A stretch of DNA of 21,800 bases from a candidate division WWE3 bacterium CG22_combo_CG10-13_8_21_14_all_39_12 (GCA_002771355.1 PCSU01000014.1:1-21800); one strand, 5' to 3'. Positions 1 to 6,970 are shown, numbered from the stretch's first letter. The notes: generated by a model not told the origin, from the sequence alone. A program made the numbers and translations.

Positions 1-301
1 AATATTCAATTGATCCTTGTTTGTTTTTGCGAATTCCGTTAATGATGATAGAACATTTGGGTTGTTTTTCAAGGTGTTCCATATTGTCATCTAATAGATT
101 TGAATAATCTTTTCCTGAATCAGTGAGGGCATACTCACCATTTATTTTTTTAACCAGATTTTGCTCTATTAATTGTTTAAGATGATAGTTCATGTGTTCA
201 CTTTCAATCTCTTCAATAAGAAGTTCATTAAATCGTAGAGTAGGGGAAAGGGTGAGTTTGCGGAGAAGCTCTTTTTGTAAAAAGTGTAACTTCTTTTCCA
301 T
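1..301 (-). CDS. wHTH domain protein, probable NUDIX hydrolase (5' part only)
   Basis: This gene runs off the left edge; about 100 N-terminal residues are visible, read on the minus strand from the ATG at 301. They begin MEKKLHFLQKELL and contain a winged-helix-like segment (residues about 15-60, with MNYHLKQLIEQNLVKK followed by a wing and ALTDSGKDY). After that comes KQPKCSIIINGIRKN, which resembles the first strand of a NUDIX fold. From memory of the family, many CPR NUDIX hydrolases have this N-terminal winged helix and the LT..GK.Y..... pattern. The NUDIX box itself lies outside the window, so the enzyme call is inference and substrate cannot be guessed. The start is supported by a -10-like TAGAAT exactly six bases upstream. 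It could instead be a stand-alone transcriptional regulator. Confidence 0.6.
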   Translation of the reverse strand, partial: MEKKLHFLQKELLRKLTLSPTLRFNELLIEEIESEHMNYHLKQLIEQNLVKKINGEYALTDSGKDYSNLLDDNMEHLEKQPKCSIIINGIRKNKQGSIEY

Positions 302-307
302 GAGGTG

Positions 308-335
308 ATTCTAACGGGTTTTCATTATTCATCAA
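308..335 (-). promoter_or_regulatory. Promoter of the wHTH/NUDIX-like gene, leaderless type
   Basis: On the minus strand TTGATG (330-335), a 16-base spacer and TAGAAT (308-313) resemble -35 and -10 boxes. Six bases (CACCTC) separate the -10 from the ATG at 301, which puts the expected transcription start on or next to the start codon. No Shine-Dalgarno sequence is present. Confidence 0.55.
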
Positions 336-401
336 GTGAAAATTTTTTTAGTAAGAGGGTTTATTTAGAAATAGTGAACGTGATCTGACTACGTATACTG
401 T

Positions 402-1121
402 TTATTCCTTAAGAGTACAGGTGTTATTTAGACAAACCGGTTGTGAGGAAAGTATTGGACAGACCCTTTCGCATATTTGGGGTTGGTTATATTCTTCAAG
501 GTAATCTTGGTTGATAGCTCCCAACCCACAGCAATTGTCAGAACTATAGGTAACACATTCGTTGGAATTGGTACAGTAAAAGGGGTCAGAAACGGCAATA
601 TTAGTGTGAGAAAGATACTCGAGTTCATATGTTGGTCCGTAGGAATGGTCTATTTGGTGAAAAATACCTGTTATGAGATATTCTTCGTTTGGTTGAATGG
701 TGGTACACGTAATATTGCAATCCATTCCAGAGCAGGAGATGTTTTCACCTTTCAAGGGGAGTTGTGGGTTGTTTGTAGTGTTATCGATATCTAGAAGGTA
801 AATGCTGCCACTGCAGGTATTACAGCACTCTATGTCCGGACCGCATGCTCTTTCTGTACACACGAGGCGACTTTTGGTTTTTACCCTAAGTTGAATAGTT
901 TCATCAAGGTAAAGGGTAGGGTTGTCTAAAATCTGAGAAATTGTCAATATTTCATTATTTTTCGGAATAGGGGAGGGAACGAGAATTATAAAAGGTTTGT
1001 CGAGTTGTTTTTGGTACGTTGTTCCAGCGTAGAATCCAACAAAAGGGAGAAGGATAAAAAGAATAGCAGCAATAATTTTTGAAACAGTTGTTACCGTAGA
1101 AAGTTGAGACGGTACCTGCAT
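402..1121 (-). CDS. Membrane-anchored Cys-rich extracytoplasmic protein, function unknown
   Basis: This is a 239-residue protein if started at the ATG at 1121. A TTG two codons upstream (1127) is possible, but it would lie in the spacer between the promoter and the ATG. Residues about 12-35 form one hydrophobic helix (KIIAAILFILLPFVGFYAG), consistent with an N-terminal anchor and an outward-facing body. The middle part (TISQILDNPTLYLDETIQLRV and onwards, with GENISCSGMDC and YLITGIF) has the rhythm of a small OB-like beta barrel with inserted cysteine pairs, including CxxxxCGP and ECCNTC. The C-terminal part (DPFYCTNSNECV, NCCG, ICERVCP, PVCLNNTC) is a second Cys-rich module of a kind seen in exported bacterial proteins. 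The cysteines suggest disulfides. It is divergent from yqeY. I do not recognise a specific function. Confidence 0.75.
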   Translation of the reverse strand: MQVPSQLSTVTTVSKIIAAILFILLPFVGFYAGTTYQKQLDKPFIILVPSPIPKNNEILTISQILDNPTLYLDETIQLRVKTKSRLVCTERACGPDIECCNTCSGSIYLLDIDNTTNNPQLPLKGENISCSGMDCNITCTTIQPNEEYLITGIFHQIDHSYGPTYELEYLSHTNIAVSDPFYCTNSNECVTYSSDNCCGLGAINQDYLEEYNQPQICERVCPILSSQPVCLNNTCTLKE

Positions 1122-1127
1122 AGTCAA

Positions 1128-1133
1128 AGTATA
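1128..1133 (-). promoter_or_regulatory. -10 box of the Cys-rich membrane protein gene
   Basis: TATACT on the minus strand is followed by six bases (TTGACT) and the ATG at 1121. This predicts a leaderless transcript. The neighbouring divergent -10 box at 1176-1181 shares the same 66-base gap. Confidence 0.55.
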
Positions 1134-1175
1134 TCACCACATTTATCAAATCTAGGTTATAACAAGCTGATGCCG

Positions 1176-1181
1176 TATAAT
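1176..1181 (+). promoter_or_regulatory. -10 box of the yqeY-like gene
   Basis: A perfect TATAAT is followed by AACAAC and the ATG at 1188, again a six-base gap. It decides the start: the upstream in-frame ATG at 1170 lies before this box and would not be on the transcript. No convincing -35 is visible. Confidence 0.6.
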
Positions 1182-1187
1182 AACAAC

Positions 1188-1631
1188 ATGATTCGAGATA
1201 CGATTAAATCTGATGTTATTACAGCACTCAAGGCAGGGGAAAAAGAGAAGGCTTCGTTTTTGCGTGTGTTGGTTTCAGAGATGCAGATGCTCGAACTTAC
1301 ATTAAAATCCCAGAATAAAGAGCTTACTGATGATGATGCGCTAACTGTACTCAAAAAAGAAGTTAAACGCAGAAAAGAAGCGATTGAGATATATACAACA
1401 GCAGGTGAATCAAACAAAGTATTAAAAGAAGAGTCAGAGATTGCAATTATAAGCGAATATCTTCCAGAACAAATAGGGGAGGATGCAATAAAAGAAATTG
1501 TTGAACATGTAATTTCTGAAAATCCTGATGCTGATTTTGGAACAATAATGAAAGCTGTCATGGCGCAAACTAAAGGACAGGCTGACGGGAATATTGTTCG
1601 AAATATTGTACAGACTCAGCTTTTAACCTAA
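1188..1631 (+). CDS. yqeY: GatB/YqeY domain protein
   Basis: This is a 147-residue protein matching the YqeY family in length and pattern. It opens with MIRDTIKSDVITALKAGEKEKASFLRVLVSEMQMLEL, continues with DDALTVLKKEVKRRKEAIEIY and E...ISEYLPEQ, and ends with a helical segment containing ADFGTIMKAVMAQTKGQADGNIVRNIV. The family shares its fold with the C-terminal tail domain of GatB in the tRNA-dependent amidotransferase, where that domain contacts tRNA. The role of free-standing YqeY is not settled; a link to tRNA or amidotransferase quality control is inference. I chose the ATG at 1188 rather than upstream in-frame starts because TATAAT precedes it by six bases. Its stop codon abuts the stop of the convergent gene on the other strand with no base between them. 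Confidence 0.9.
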   Translation: MIRDTIKSDVITALKAGEKEKASFLRVLVSEMQMLELTLKSQNKELTDDDALTVLKKEVKRRKEAIEIYTTAGESNKVLKEESEIAIISEYLPEQIGEDAIKEIVEHVISENPDADFGTIMKAVMAQTKGQADGNIVRNIVQTQLLT

Positions 1632-1997
1632 TTAGTATTGCCTTGTTGTTTCCCTCTCGTGATTTATTAAGAAATTCCATCCAGGGATATTTTGTCGTAT
1701 TTTAAATTCTTCGAGAACGGTTTCCTCAAACTCAACTTCAAATCGGTGATTTTCAGGTGAGGTCCACTTATATTCAATCCAAACATTGTTGCAATTTTCA
1801 ATCGAGCAATGACTAAGAAATCTATAGATTGTTCCAACAACGGGAGTTGGGTATGGTTTTGTTAACACCTCTGATTGCGTTTTTCTTGTGTGGTTGGTGC
1901 CATCGTATGTGTCTATGGTAAAAAAAGTTTCTAGAATTGTTGCTTTCTCAAGTAGTGAAGTAGCTTCTTTGGAAGATAAAATGACTCGATGTTCCAT
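1632..1997 (-). CDS. Hypothetical protein, last gene of the VirB4 operon
   Basis: This 121-residue protein starts two bases after the VirB4 stop codon (TAA-CA-ATG), so it is probably translated by coupling from the same mRNA. It has no signal peptide, membrane helix or cysteine motif typical of export. It is mixed alpha/beta, with an early helix (SSKEATSLLEKATILE), a strand run FFTIDTY, and a C-terminal acidic strand-helix stretch (HRFEVEFEETVLEEF). The alternation of charged strands (WIEYKW, FEVEFEE) faintly recalls CYTH-type tunnel folds, but I cannot support that assignment. I do not recognise the family. The operon position suggests, without proving, a link to the secretion-like system. 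Confidence 0.7.
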   Translation of the reverse strand: MEHRVILSSKEATSLLEKATILETFFTIDTYDGTNHTRKTQSEVLTKPYPTPVVGTIYRFLSHCSIENCNNVWIEYKWTSPENHRFEVEFEETVLEEFKIRQNIPGWNFLINHERETTRQY

Positions 1998-1999
1998 TG

Positions 2000-3991
2000 T
2001 TATAGTTCATCAAGGATGCCGATGTTATCTCCATCATCTACGTTCACATCAACGGCCTCAATTGGTTGGTCAGTTGCAACAGAACCTCGTTCTTGAATAT
2101 TTTTAAGTTTTTCGTCACTTGATGTTTGATTTTTTGTTTTTTCAATCATTTCAAGTTCTTGAGGGTTTGTTGTAATCAGTTGATGTTCTTGAACACTAGC
2201 TACAACTTGCATGGCAACATGAGACTCACCTGCAAAAAATAAACCTTCGCCAACGTTTGCTGATAGCAGGAGGTTTTTTTCACCCTCTGATAAATAAAAG
2301 ACTTCTGCCAACTTATCTATTGATGAAGCAGACTGCTTCATCAGGATTTGGATTGAACTATTGGTCACAATCGAAACGCCGCGTTCACTACTCAAAAAGT
2401 CTTCAATATCTTGGCTTAAGGTAGTCATACCCAGGTAGTATTTGCGAGCACGTTTTGCAATTGACTGTAAAAAGGCAGCAGAGTCATCATGTTTCATAAG
2501 AATCCATGCTTCATCAATAAATAATAGTCGTTTTCTACGGTCTCTTCTAATTCGAGTCCAGATATAATCCAAAACCAAAAACATACCAATAGGACGAATC
2601 GATTCTTCAAGATCCCTAATCCCAAACACAGTAAATGTACTTTGGATATCAACATTTGTTGGTTGGTCAAATAGCCCCCTGGCTGATCCTCGAACATATT
2701 TTTCAAGTTGAATTGCAACTTCTCCTGCTTCAGGATCTTCCATTCCAAGTAATACTTTGTAGAAATCTTCCATAAGTGGGGGATCCTTTTTTTGTGTTCT
2801 GGGGTCAGGCGTTATTCCTTTGAGTCGGTACGTTTCAAGAAGTGCTCGATCAATAAGTGCGTCTTGTTTTGGAGTGACGCTACCTCCTAACATAACTTTC
2901 ATGAGGGAGTGGAGAACAAGTATTTTTAATTCAAGCTGGTCTTCACCTTCCTCATAAATTTGAGAGAGGTCAAAGGGATTAATGCGGTTTACAGAGCTAA
3001 AATCGTACGTAATATATTGTCCGCCAATAACCTCACACAATGTTTGAAATTCATTTTCCGGGTCAATAACTAAAATTTCAGTTCCGAGTAATAGCGAACG
3101 TACCGCTTCAAGTTTCACCCCGTAACTTTTTCCTGATCCAGATTTTCCAAAAATCACAGCATTTGCGTTTTCCATCTGGAATCGATCGAACACAATAAGA
3201 CTTCCATTGTGTTCATTTATTCCATACATAAGACCGGTATCAGAGGTTAAGCTACTTGAAGTAAAAGGGAAGGTGGTAGCGATTGAAGTGGTATCCATGT
3301 TTCTATACACTTTCAGTTTGTCGTCGTGAATTGGAAGGGTCGATTTAAAAGCTGGTTCCATTTGAAGTGTTGCTTTTCTACCAAGAAGTAAAATTCCTGC
3401 GAGTACGCTTTCAATTTGTTTTGAAATGGTATCCAACTCCTTTTTGCTTTCAGCTGGAATCGTGATGTACAAAGCAAACTGAAAAAATCGCTCGCGTTCT
3501 GCCACCAGTTCCTCTTGAAGTGATTTGGCATCTTGTAACCCAAGTTGAACTTCAGGGTCAAGAATTTTTCCTTCTTTGTATTCAATATTGAGTTCAGTCT
3601 GCATTTCAGTGATTTTCCTTCGTAAATTTCCTAGCACTTGCCTGGCATCAATAGGGTAGTAAAACATTGAAATATCAAGAGCGTGATTAAAGTTAATAAT
3701 GGGGGCAAGCCAATTAGGGCCGACTTCACGAGGATAGCCTGCAATAAAATAGGTACGGTAAAACGTTGATCCAATACGAATATCATTAAAGTCGATTTCA
3801 ATTCCGCTTGGGGAGATAATATCTTTAATACTAATAACGCCTTGTGCAAAGGCCTGAGCCTCTTGTATGATTTGTGAGTTTTCTGGAGTAACACTGTCTT
3901 TTTTGTTTTTCGCTTCTGTTTTTTTTGTTACTTTTTTAGCTTGAGGTTTTTTTAGTTCTTTGTCTCTGTTTTTACGTAATAAGTTTTTCAT
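2000..3991 (-). CDS. virB4: VirB4/TraC-family type IV secretion ATPase
   Basis: This 663-residue protein should be the motor ATPase of a type IV secretion or conjugation-like apparatus, acting on the cytoplasmic face of the membrane. A Lys-rich leader (residues 1-32) is followed by a VirB4 N-terminal-type domain (about 50-220, with FYRTYFIAGYP and a coiled segment at 120-175). The P-loop domain comes next: Walker A GKSGSGKS at 282-289, a nearby LVIDPENEF strand (308-315), and Walker B LLFIDEAW at 489-496. Downstream, GMTTLSQDIEDFL (521-533) fits the sensor/Gln region of this family. The last 50 residues are acidic and look disordered. It lies three bases after the TraC-like gene and two bases before the 121-residue gene, within one operon. 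No VirD4 coupling ATPase, relaxase or pilin gene is visible in the window, so the substrate is unknown. Confidence 0.93.
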   Translation of the reverse strand: MKNLLRKNRDKELKKPQAKKVTKKTEAKNKKDSVTPENSQIIQEAQAFAQGVISIKDIISPSGIEIDFNDIRIGSTFYRTYFIAGYPREVGPNWLAPIINFNHALDISMFYYPIDARQVLGNLRRKITEMQTELNIEYKEGKILDPEVQLGLQDAKSLQEELVAERERFFQFALYITIPAESKKELDTISKQIESVLAGILLLGRKATLQMEPAFKSTLPIHDDKLKVYRNMDTTSIATTFPFTSSSLTSDTGLMYGINEHNGSLIVFDRFQMENANAVIFGKSGSGKSYGVKLEAVRSLLLGTEILVIDPENEFQTLCEVIGGQYITYDFSSVNRINPFDLSQIYEEGEDQLELKILVLHSLMKVMLGGSVTPKQDALIDRALLETYRLKGITPDPRTQKKDPPLMEDFYKVLLGMEDPEAGEVAIQLEKYVRGSARGLFDQPTNVDIQSTFTVFGIRDLEESIRPIGMFLVLDYIWTRIRRDRRKRLLFIDEAWILMKHDDSAAFLQSIAKRARKYYLGMTTLSQDIEDFLSSERGVSIVTNSSIQILMKQSASSIDKLAEVFYLSEGEKNLLLSANVGEGLFFAGESHVAMQVVASVQEHQLITTNPQELEMIEKTKNQTSSDEKLKNIQERGSVATDQPIEAVDVNVDDGDNIGILDEL

Positions 3992-3994
3992 GAT

Positions 3995-4810
3995 TTAGGT
4001 TGGGTTTTGGGGTTTATCGCTAACTTTTATATCTTTTGGGGCTTTTGGTTGTTCGGTTGATTGCTCTTGTGGTACGTGTGGTTCAGGTTTTTCTTCATTG
4101 CTTTCACGTTCTCTGGCTTCTTTTGTTAATGATGATCTCACGATTGGTGTTGTGTAACCATACGGATCCTGACGTAATCCCGAATTTTCTCCAGCCTCTG
4201 GATTGTATATTTCGTAAAAGAGTCTAATGAGTTCTTCAGTTGGCAAGGCAGTAATTTGAATTCCAAGACGTCTAAATTGCCATTGAAGATCTTCAATTCT
4301 TCGCGTAAGTGTTAGTTTTGCCTTTTTTACGGAATCTTCAGTAAATCCTTTAGGAGCGGTTTTTGATTTACTGAAAGGTAACGATGAAATAATAGAATCA
4401 AAAAGATTTTGTTGGTTTGTCGAGGTGTTCATATAGGGGAGAACAACATAGAATTTTTTTTGTAGAACAGTATTTTCAAGAACGAGTTGTTCAACAAACG
4501 TTATATAGTCTCCAAGTTGTTCCTTCATTGCAGATGAGGGTTGTTCCTTTAATTGTCTACGCAAAAAATTTATATAGTTGGTAATGTCGACTTGTCTGGT
4601 ACGTACCAGTATTTGAATTGGGTAATCAAGAGAATTCACTAAGCTCGCGTATGCATAAATCGCTGAATTTTGTTCATCTTCTGACAATAAGTCAAAGTTA
4701 ACGGCAGTTGTTTCAACGACCATTCGGTAACGTCCGCCTGTCAGAATGACGACGTCGTCATTAATATCAATAATATCTAGATGGTCTTGTGTTTTAGGAA
4801 GTAAGCTCAT
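3995..4810 (-). CDS. TraC-like / VirB4 N-terminal-like domain protein
   Basis: This 271-residue protein lies just upstream of virB4. Residues about 5-110 (LPKTQDHLDIIDINDDVVILTGG, then VNFDLLSEDEQNSAIYAYASLVNSLDYPIQILVRTR) match the beta-rich N-terminal module that in many VirB4/TraC proteins precedes the ATPase. There is no Walker A motif. Residues 110-200 are helical, and residues 225-271 are a Pro/Glu/Lys-rich, probably disordered tail. I infer that it docks on the membrane side of the VirB4 ATPase as a separately encoded module. Its start overlaps the end of the coiled-coil gene by 17 bases, which implies translational coupling. CPR genomes often annotate this protein as a TraC-like domain protein; its exact function is unknown. 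Confidence 0.8.
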   Translation of the reverse strand: MSLLPKTQDHLDIIDINDDVVILTGGRYRMVVETTAVNFDLLSEDEQNSAIYAYASLVNSLDYPIQILVRTRQVDITNYINFLRRQLKEQPSSAMKEQLGDYITFVEQLVLENTVLQKKFYVVLPYMNTSTNQQNLFDSIISSLPFSKSKTAPKGFTEDSVKKAKLTLTRRIEDLQWQFRRLGIQITALPTEELIRLFYEIYNPEAGENSGLRQDPYGYTTPIVRSSLTKEARERESNEEKPEPHVPQEQSTEQPKAPKDIKVSDKPQNPT

Positions 4811-5939
4811 CGGCAGTTAACACCACTGGGGCAACCTGTTTTCCGGTAAGCTCTACTTGGATCACCGGGAATGTATACCCAGACTTGGTGGCTTCAATGT
4901 AATATGTACCATTCTGGAGTGATGTGGTGACTAAAAACTGCCCTAATTGGTTTGTTTGTAATGCACGTAAGTTGTGCCCTGCTATATCTTTGATGATAAC
5001 GACTGCGTTTGCAATCAATTTGTTCTCGTTGTCTTTGACGATACCGTTGATACTGTTAGGTTCTTTAGTAAGAGGTACCACTTTTTCAGGAGCGTTTCCT
5101 TGAGCTGCTTTTACGAATTTGTCTACCACTTTAGGTTGAGTAAAAGCTTCATTCATAGTTTCATCAAGCAGCTTTTCAAGTTCTTTGATCTTGCCTTCTT
5201 TTGACTTATTATCGCGAGATTGTTCTCTTAGTCTAGTGGCAAGGGCTTTGAGTTGTTGTTCTTCTTTAGTTACCAGCTGCTGTAGGCGTTCCTGTTGTGT
5301 TTTTAGCTCACGAACTTGAGAACGATAAGCTGCAATTTCTTGTTCAAGTTGTTGCTCTGAATTAACGGTATTTTGGAGAGTCTCTATCTGGGAGTCCAAC
5401 TCCTTTGATTCAGCTTCTTTTTGTTGTAGTTTGTATGTTACATCTTCCATGGCAATAGGGTTTACATCTGTTCGTTCCATATTACCAAGTTGTTGCCTAA
5501 GATTCCTAATTGTTGCTTTCGAGGCACGGGAGTGATTAGACAAGATAGCCAATTCGTCCTTCTGTAACGCAGTTTTTTCTTTTATCGACTTAAGTTCAAA
5601 TTCTTTTTGAGCAAGGATTTGTGACAATTTGGACTCTTCATCAGAAAAAACGTAATCTTCAATCTCGTTTATTGCAACTTGGTTTTCGATTTTCTGTTTA
5701 ACATTTTCTTTTGGTTTTTGCTCAATACTTATGTGACCTCGTACCGTAGCACGATCATCATTATTAAATGTTGGGGTAACTATTTCTTGTGAATTATGCC
5801 AAAAAGGATTTATGTTAAGCATTGGTCCAACGTATTTTTTACCCGAAAGGCGAGCCTGACGATATTCAGGTATTGATCTGGCAAGTGGTTTAAGAAGTGC
5901 GCTGTTTTTAGGTTGAGATGTATTAGTATTATGTACCAT
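4794..5939 (-). CDS. Coiled-coil protein with C-terminal carboxypeptidase-regulatory-like domain
   Basis: This 381-residue protein sits between the PrgI-like and TraC-like genes. Residues 1-75 are Pro/Asn-rich. Residues about 95-265 are a long charged helix with heptad character (for example SQILAQKEFELKSIKEKTAL, QQERLQQLVTKEEQQLKALA and KIKELEKLLDET). Residues about 296-376 form a beta-sandwich of the CarboxypepD_reg / CNA-B type: NGIVKDNENKLIANAVVIIKD, TNQLGQFLVTT, NGTYYIEATKSGYTF. There is no signal peptide or obvious membrane helix, although this beta domain is usually extracytoplasmic. Because all neighbours belong to the type IV secretion-like cassette, I infer a structural or scaffold role. 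It overlaps the upstream gene by 11 bases and the downstream gene by 17. Confidence 0.8.
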   Translation of the reverse strand: MVHNTNTSQPKNSALLKPLARSIPEYRQARLSGKKYVGPMLNINPFWHNSQEIVTPTFNNDDRATVRGHISIEQKPKENVKQKIENQVAINEIEDYVFSDEESKLSQILAQKEFELKSIKEKTALQKDELAILSNHSRASKATIRNLRQQLGNMERTDVNPIAMEDVTYKLQQKEAESKELDSQIETLQNTVNSEQQLEQEIAAYRSQVRELKTQQERLQQLVTKEEQQLKALATRLREQSRDNKSKEGKIKELEKLLDETMNEAFTQPKVVDKFVKAAQGNAPEKVVPLTKEPNSINGIVKDNENKLIANAVVIIKDIAGHNLRALQTNQLGQFLVTTSLQNGTYYIEATKSGYTFPVIQVELTGKQVAPVVLTADELTS

Positions 5940-6447
5940 TTGTTGACGTATTATTTGCTATCGATTGCTTCTTTTGGTCTGTATTTATTTTTCGGATTCT
6001 ATCAACTATTGTTTGTTCTTCTTTGCTTAGGTCAGATTTTGGATTTGCTCGTCCGCGTAAATCAAGATACCTATTTAATTCCGACGTTGTTCTTTTTCGT
6101 GGTCCAGATGCTTGCCTATGAGGGTGATAGCCTGGCATGGTAAAGGCAATAGGTTTAATGCGTTTTTTCCACCTCATTTGTGTCGTTGCATATACAGCGT
6201 TAATAAAACTCTGGATCCACATATCGGCACTTCGCCCCTCATAGTTTAGCACCGCAAAGATTAGTGAGGAACCAATACTTACTATTGAAATGGGAATTTT
6301 AATATTTCCTGGTAGCTCAGTGTTAAATACCAGAAATGCGATTATTCCACCAACTGCAAGAAAAATAAACTGTTTTGCCGTGAATTTCCCGATAATTCTA
6401 CCTTGATAAGTGGTTACATTTTGAGGAATTTTATGATACTGAGCCAT
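5929..6447 (-). CDS. PrgI family membrane protein (type IV secretion-like)
   Basis: Starting at the ATG at 6447 this is 172 residues and opens MAQYHKIPQNVTTYQGRIIG. The K-x-P-Q-N...KFTAKQF pattern is the hallmark of the PrgI family of small conjugation-associated membrane proteins. Two adjacent hydrophobic helices follow (about 26-42 and 50-67). The rest is a basic cytoplasmic tail rich in Arg/Lys with QASGPRKRTTSELNRYLDLRG. An in-frame upstream ATG at 6474 would add nine residues, but it lies before a TATTAT box placed six bases from the 6447 start, so the shorter form is preferred. It is the first gene of the operon that carries virB4. In Gram-positive conjugative elements PrgI-like proteins neighbour VirB4 and are thought to form part of the membrane channel. 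Confidence 0.87.
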   Translation of the reverse strand: MAQYHKIPQNVTTYQGRIIGKFTAKQFIFLAVGGIIAFLVFNTELPGNIKIPISIVSIGSSLIFAVLNYEGRSADMWIQSFINAVYATTQMRWKKRIKPIAFTMPGYHPHRQASGPRKRTTSELNRYLDLRGRANPKSDLSKEEQTIVDRIRKINTDQKKQSIANNTSTNGT

Positions 6448-6453
6448 TAACAT

Positions 6454-6459
6454 ATAATA
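6454..6459 (-). promoter_or_regulatory. -10 box of the PrgI-VirB4 operon
   Basis: TATTAT on the minus strand, six bases (ATGTTA) before the ATG at 6447. It is the only good promoter candidate seen for the five-gene operon and predicts a leaderless message. Confidence 0.5.
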
Positions 6460-6670
6460 GCGTACCAAAGGCAAAAACGAAAGAGTTTTGCGATGTGACT
6501 ATGTTTTTATAAAAAGAATGAACCACGCCAATTCCCATATTGTGGTTAGATGTAAATTTTTTTACTGTGGATAGGTGTTTATTACCTCTATAGTTGTCCC
6601 ACACGTACCTATCGGTACGACAAATCGACATATGATGACAACTGAAACTTCCAGGATCGTTTCTTCAAAA

Positions 6671-6754
6671 GCTACTTACTAGTAGCAGCTACCCCTATAG
6701 CACCAAACTGACCAATTAGATCCCAAAGTAAAGTCAGTTCGTTTTAGGGTAGCT
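6671..6754 (-). ncRNA. Nested hairpins: candidate small RNA or leader structure
   Basis: Arms AGCTACCC (6687-6694) and GGGTAGCT (6747-6754) enclose a second stem, AACTGAC (6706-6712) and GTCAGTT (6733-6739). Directly beside them is a third hairpin, GCTACT-TACT-AGTAGC (6671-6686). On the minus strand the third hairpin is followed by TTTT, as in an intrinsic terminator. A TATTAT (6755-6760) lies just before the outer arm, so an RNA of roughly 80 bases whose ends pair would fit. On the plus strand the same stems lie before the TATAAT at 6754-6759, so they would not be in that transcript. It matches no RNA family I know, and strand and existence are inference. Confidence 0.3.
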
Positions 6755-6759
6755 ATAAT
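6754..6759 (+). promoter_or_regulatory. Possible upstream -10 box for rpmH
   Basis: A TATAAT lies 61 bases before the rpmH start. A transcript from here would have a leader of about 55 bases, in contrast to the leaderless box nearer the gene. No good -35 is seen, and the base-paired outer arm overlaps its first base. Confidence 0.3.
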
Positions 6760-6808
6760 ACAGATAGCTCCTATAGGTTTAAGTTAACATTTATTTTCCA
6801 ACTTGTGG

Positions 6809-6814
6809 TAAAAT
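6809..6814 (+). promoter_or_regulatory. -10 box of rpmH, leaderless type
   Basis: TAAAAT followed by six bases (CTGGCC) and the rpmH ATG at 6821. A TTAACA 19 bases upstream may serve as a weak -35. No Shine-Dalgarno sequence fits in the gap. Confidence 0.5.
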
Positions 6815-6820
6815 CTGGCC

Positions 6821-6970
6821 ATGCCGTCAAGAACGTGGCAACCAAAAAAACGAAAGCGTATGAAGACACACGGTTTTCGTAATCGTAATAGTGATCCTAC
6901 GAAAAAAGTATTAACCAGACGTCGTGCAAAAGGTCGAACGAGACTTGCTGTAGCGGCTGTATCAAAATAG
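6821..6970 (+). CDS. rpmH: Large ribosomal subunit protein bL34
   Basis: This is a 49-residue, strongly basic protein of the 50S subunit. The diagnostic core TWQPKKRKRMKTHGFRNR and the later KKVLTRRRAKGRTRL match bL34 (family pattern T.QP...KR...HGFR.R......VL..RR.KGR..L). The N-terminus MPSR and C-terminus AVAAVSK are a few residues longer than the usual 44-46. It is the first gene of the rpmH-rnpA-yidC-jag block, with only four bases to rnpA. The start is fixed by the family N-terminus and by the TAAAAT box six bases upstream. Confidence 0.97.
   Translation: MPSRTWQPKKRKRMKTHGFRNRNSDPTKKVLTRRRAKGRTRLAVAAVSK

Larger units (their letters stand above)
6460..6808. other. Divergent control region between PrgI operon and rpmH
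   Basis: No gene is supported here. On the plus strand it carries TGTGGTTAG (6531-6539) and TGTGGATAG (6566-6574), which differ from the DnaA-box complement TGTGGATAA at two and one positions. It also holds the nested hairpins at 6671-6754, repeats of TAGCT / CCTATAG, and a TATAAT at 6754-6759. rpmH-rnpA is a common oriC neighbour, so an origin or a former origin is possible. The DnaA-like sites are too few and too weak to claim it. Confidence 0.35.

Noticed and set aside
477..794. Plus-strand 105-residue frame
   Set aside because: Antisense to the Cys-rich membrane protein gene, with no start signal and no recognisable pattern.
1157..1561. Minus-strand 134-residue frame opposite yqeY
   Set aside because: The Ser-rich translation is the antisense of a clear YqeY family gene.
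2000..3991. FtsK/HerA-type translocase instead of VirB4
   Set aside because: The N-terminal VirB4-type domain, the FIDEAW Walker B and the neighbouring PrgI and TraC-like genes all favour VirB4.
6431..6631. Minus-strand 66-residue frame in the divergent region
   Set aside because: It overlaps the start of the PrgI-like gene in another frame, has no family resemblance and contains the PrgI promoter.
6687..6754. tRNA gene suggested by an acceptor-like 8-pair stem around 68 bases
   Set aside because: No D arm, no anticodon stem and no GTTCRAN T-loop before the 3' arm, so a cloverleaf does not form.
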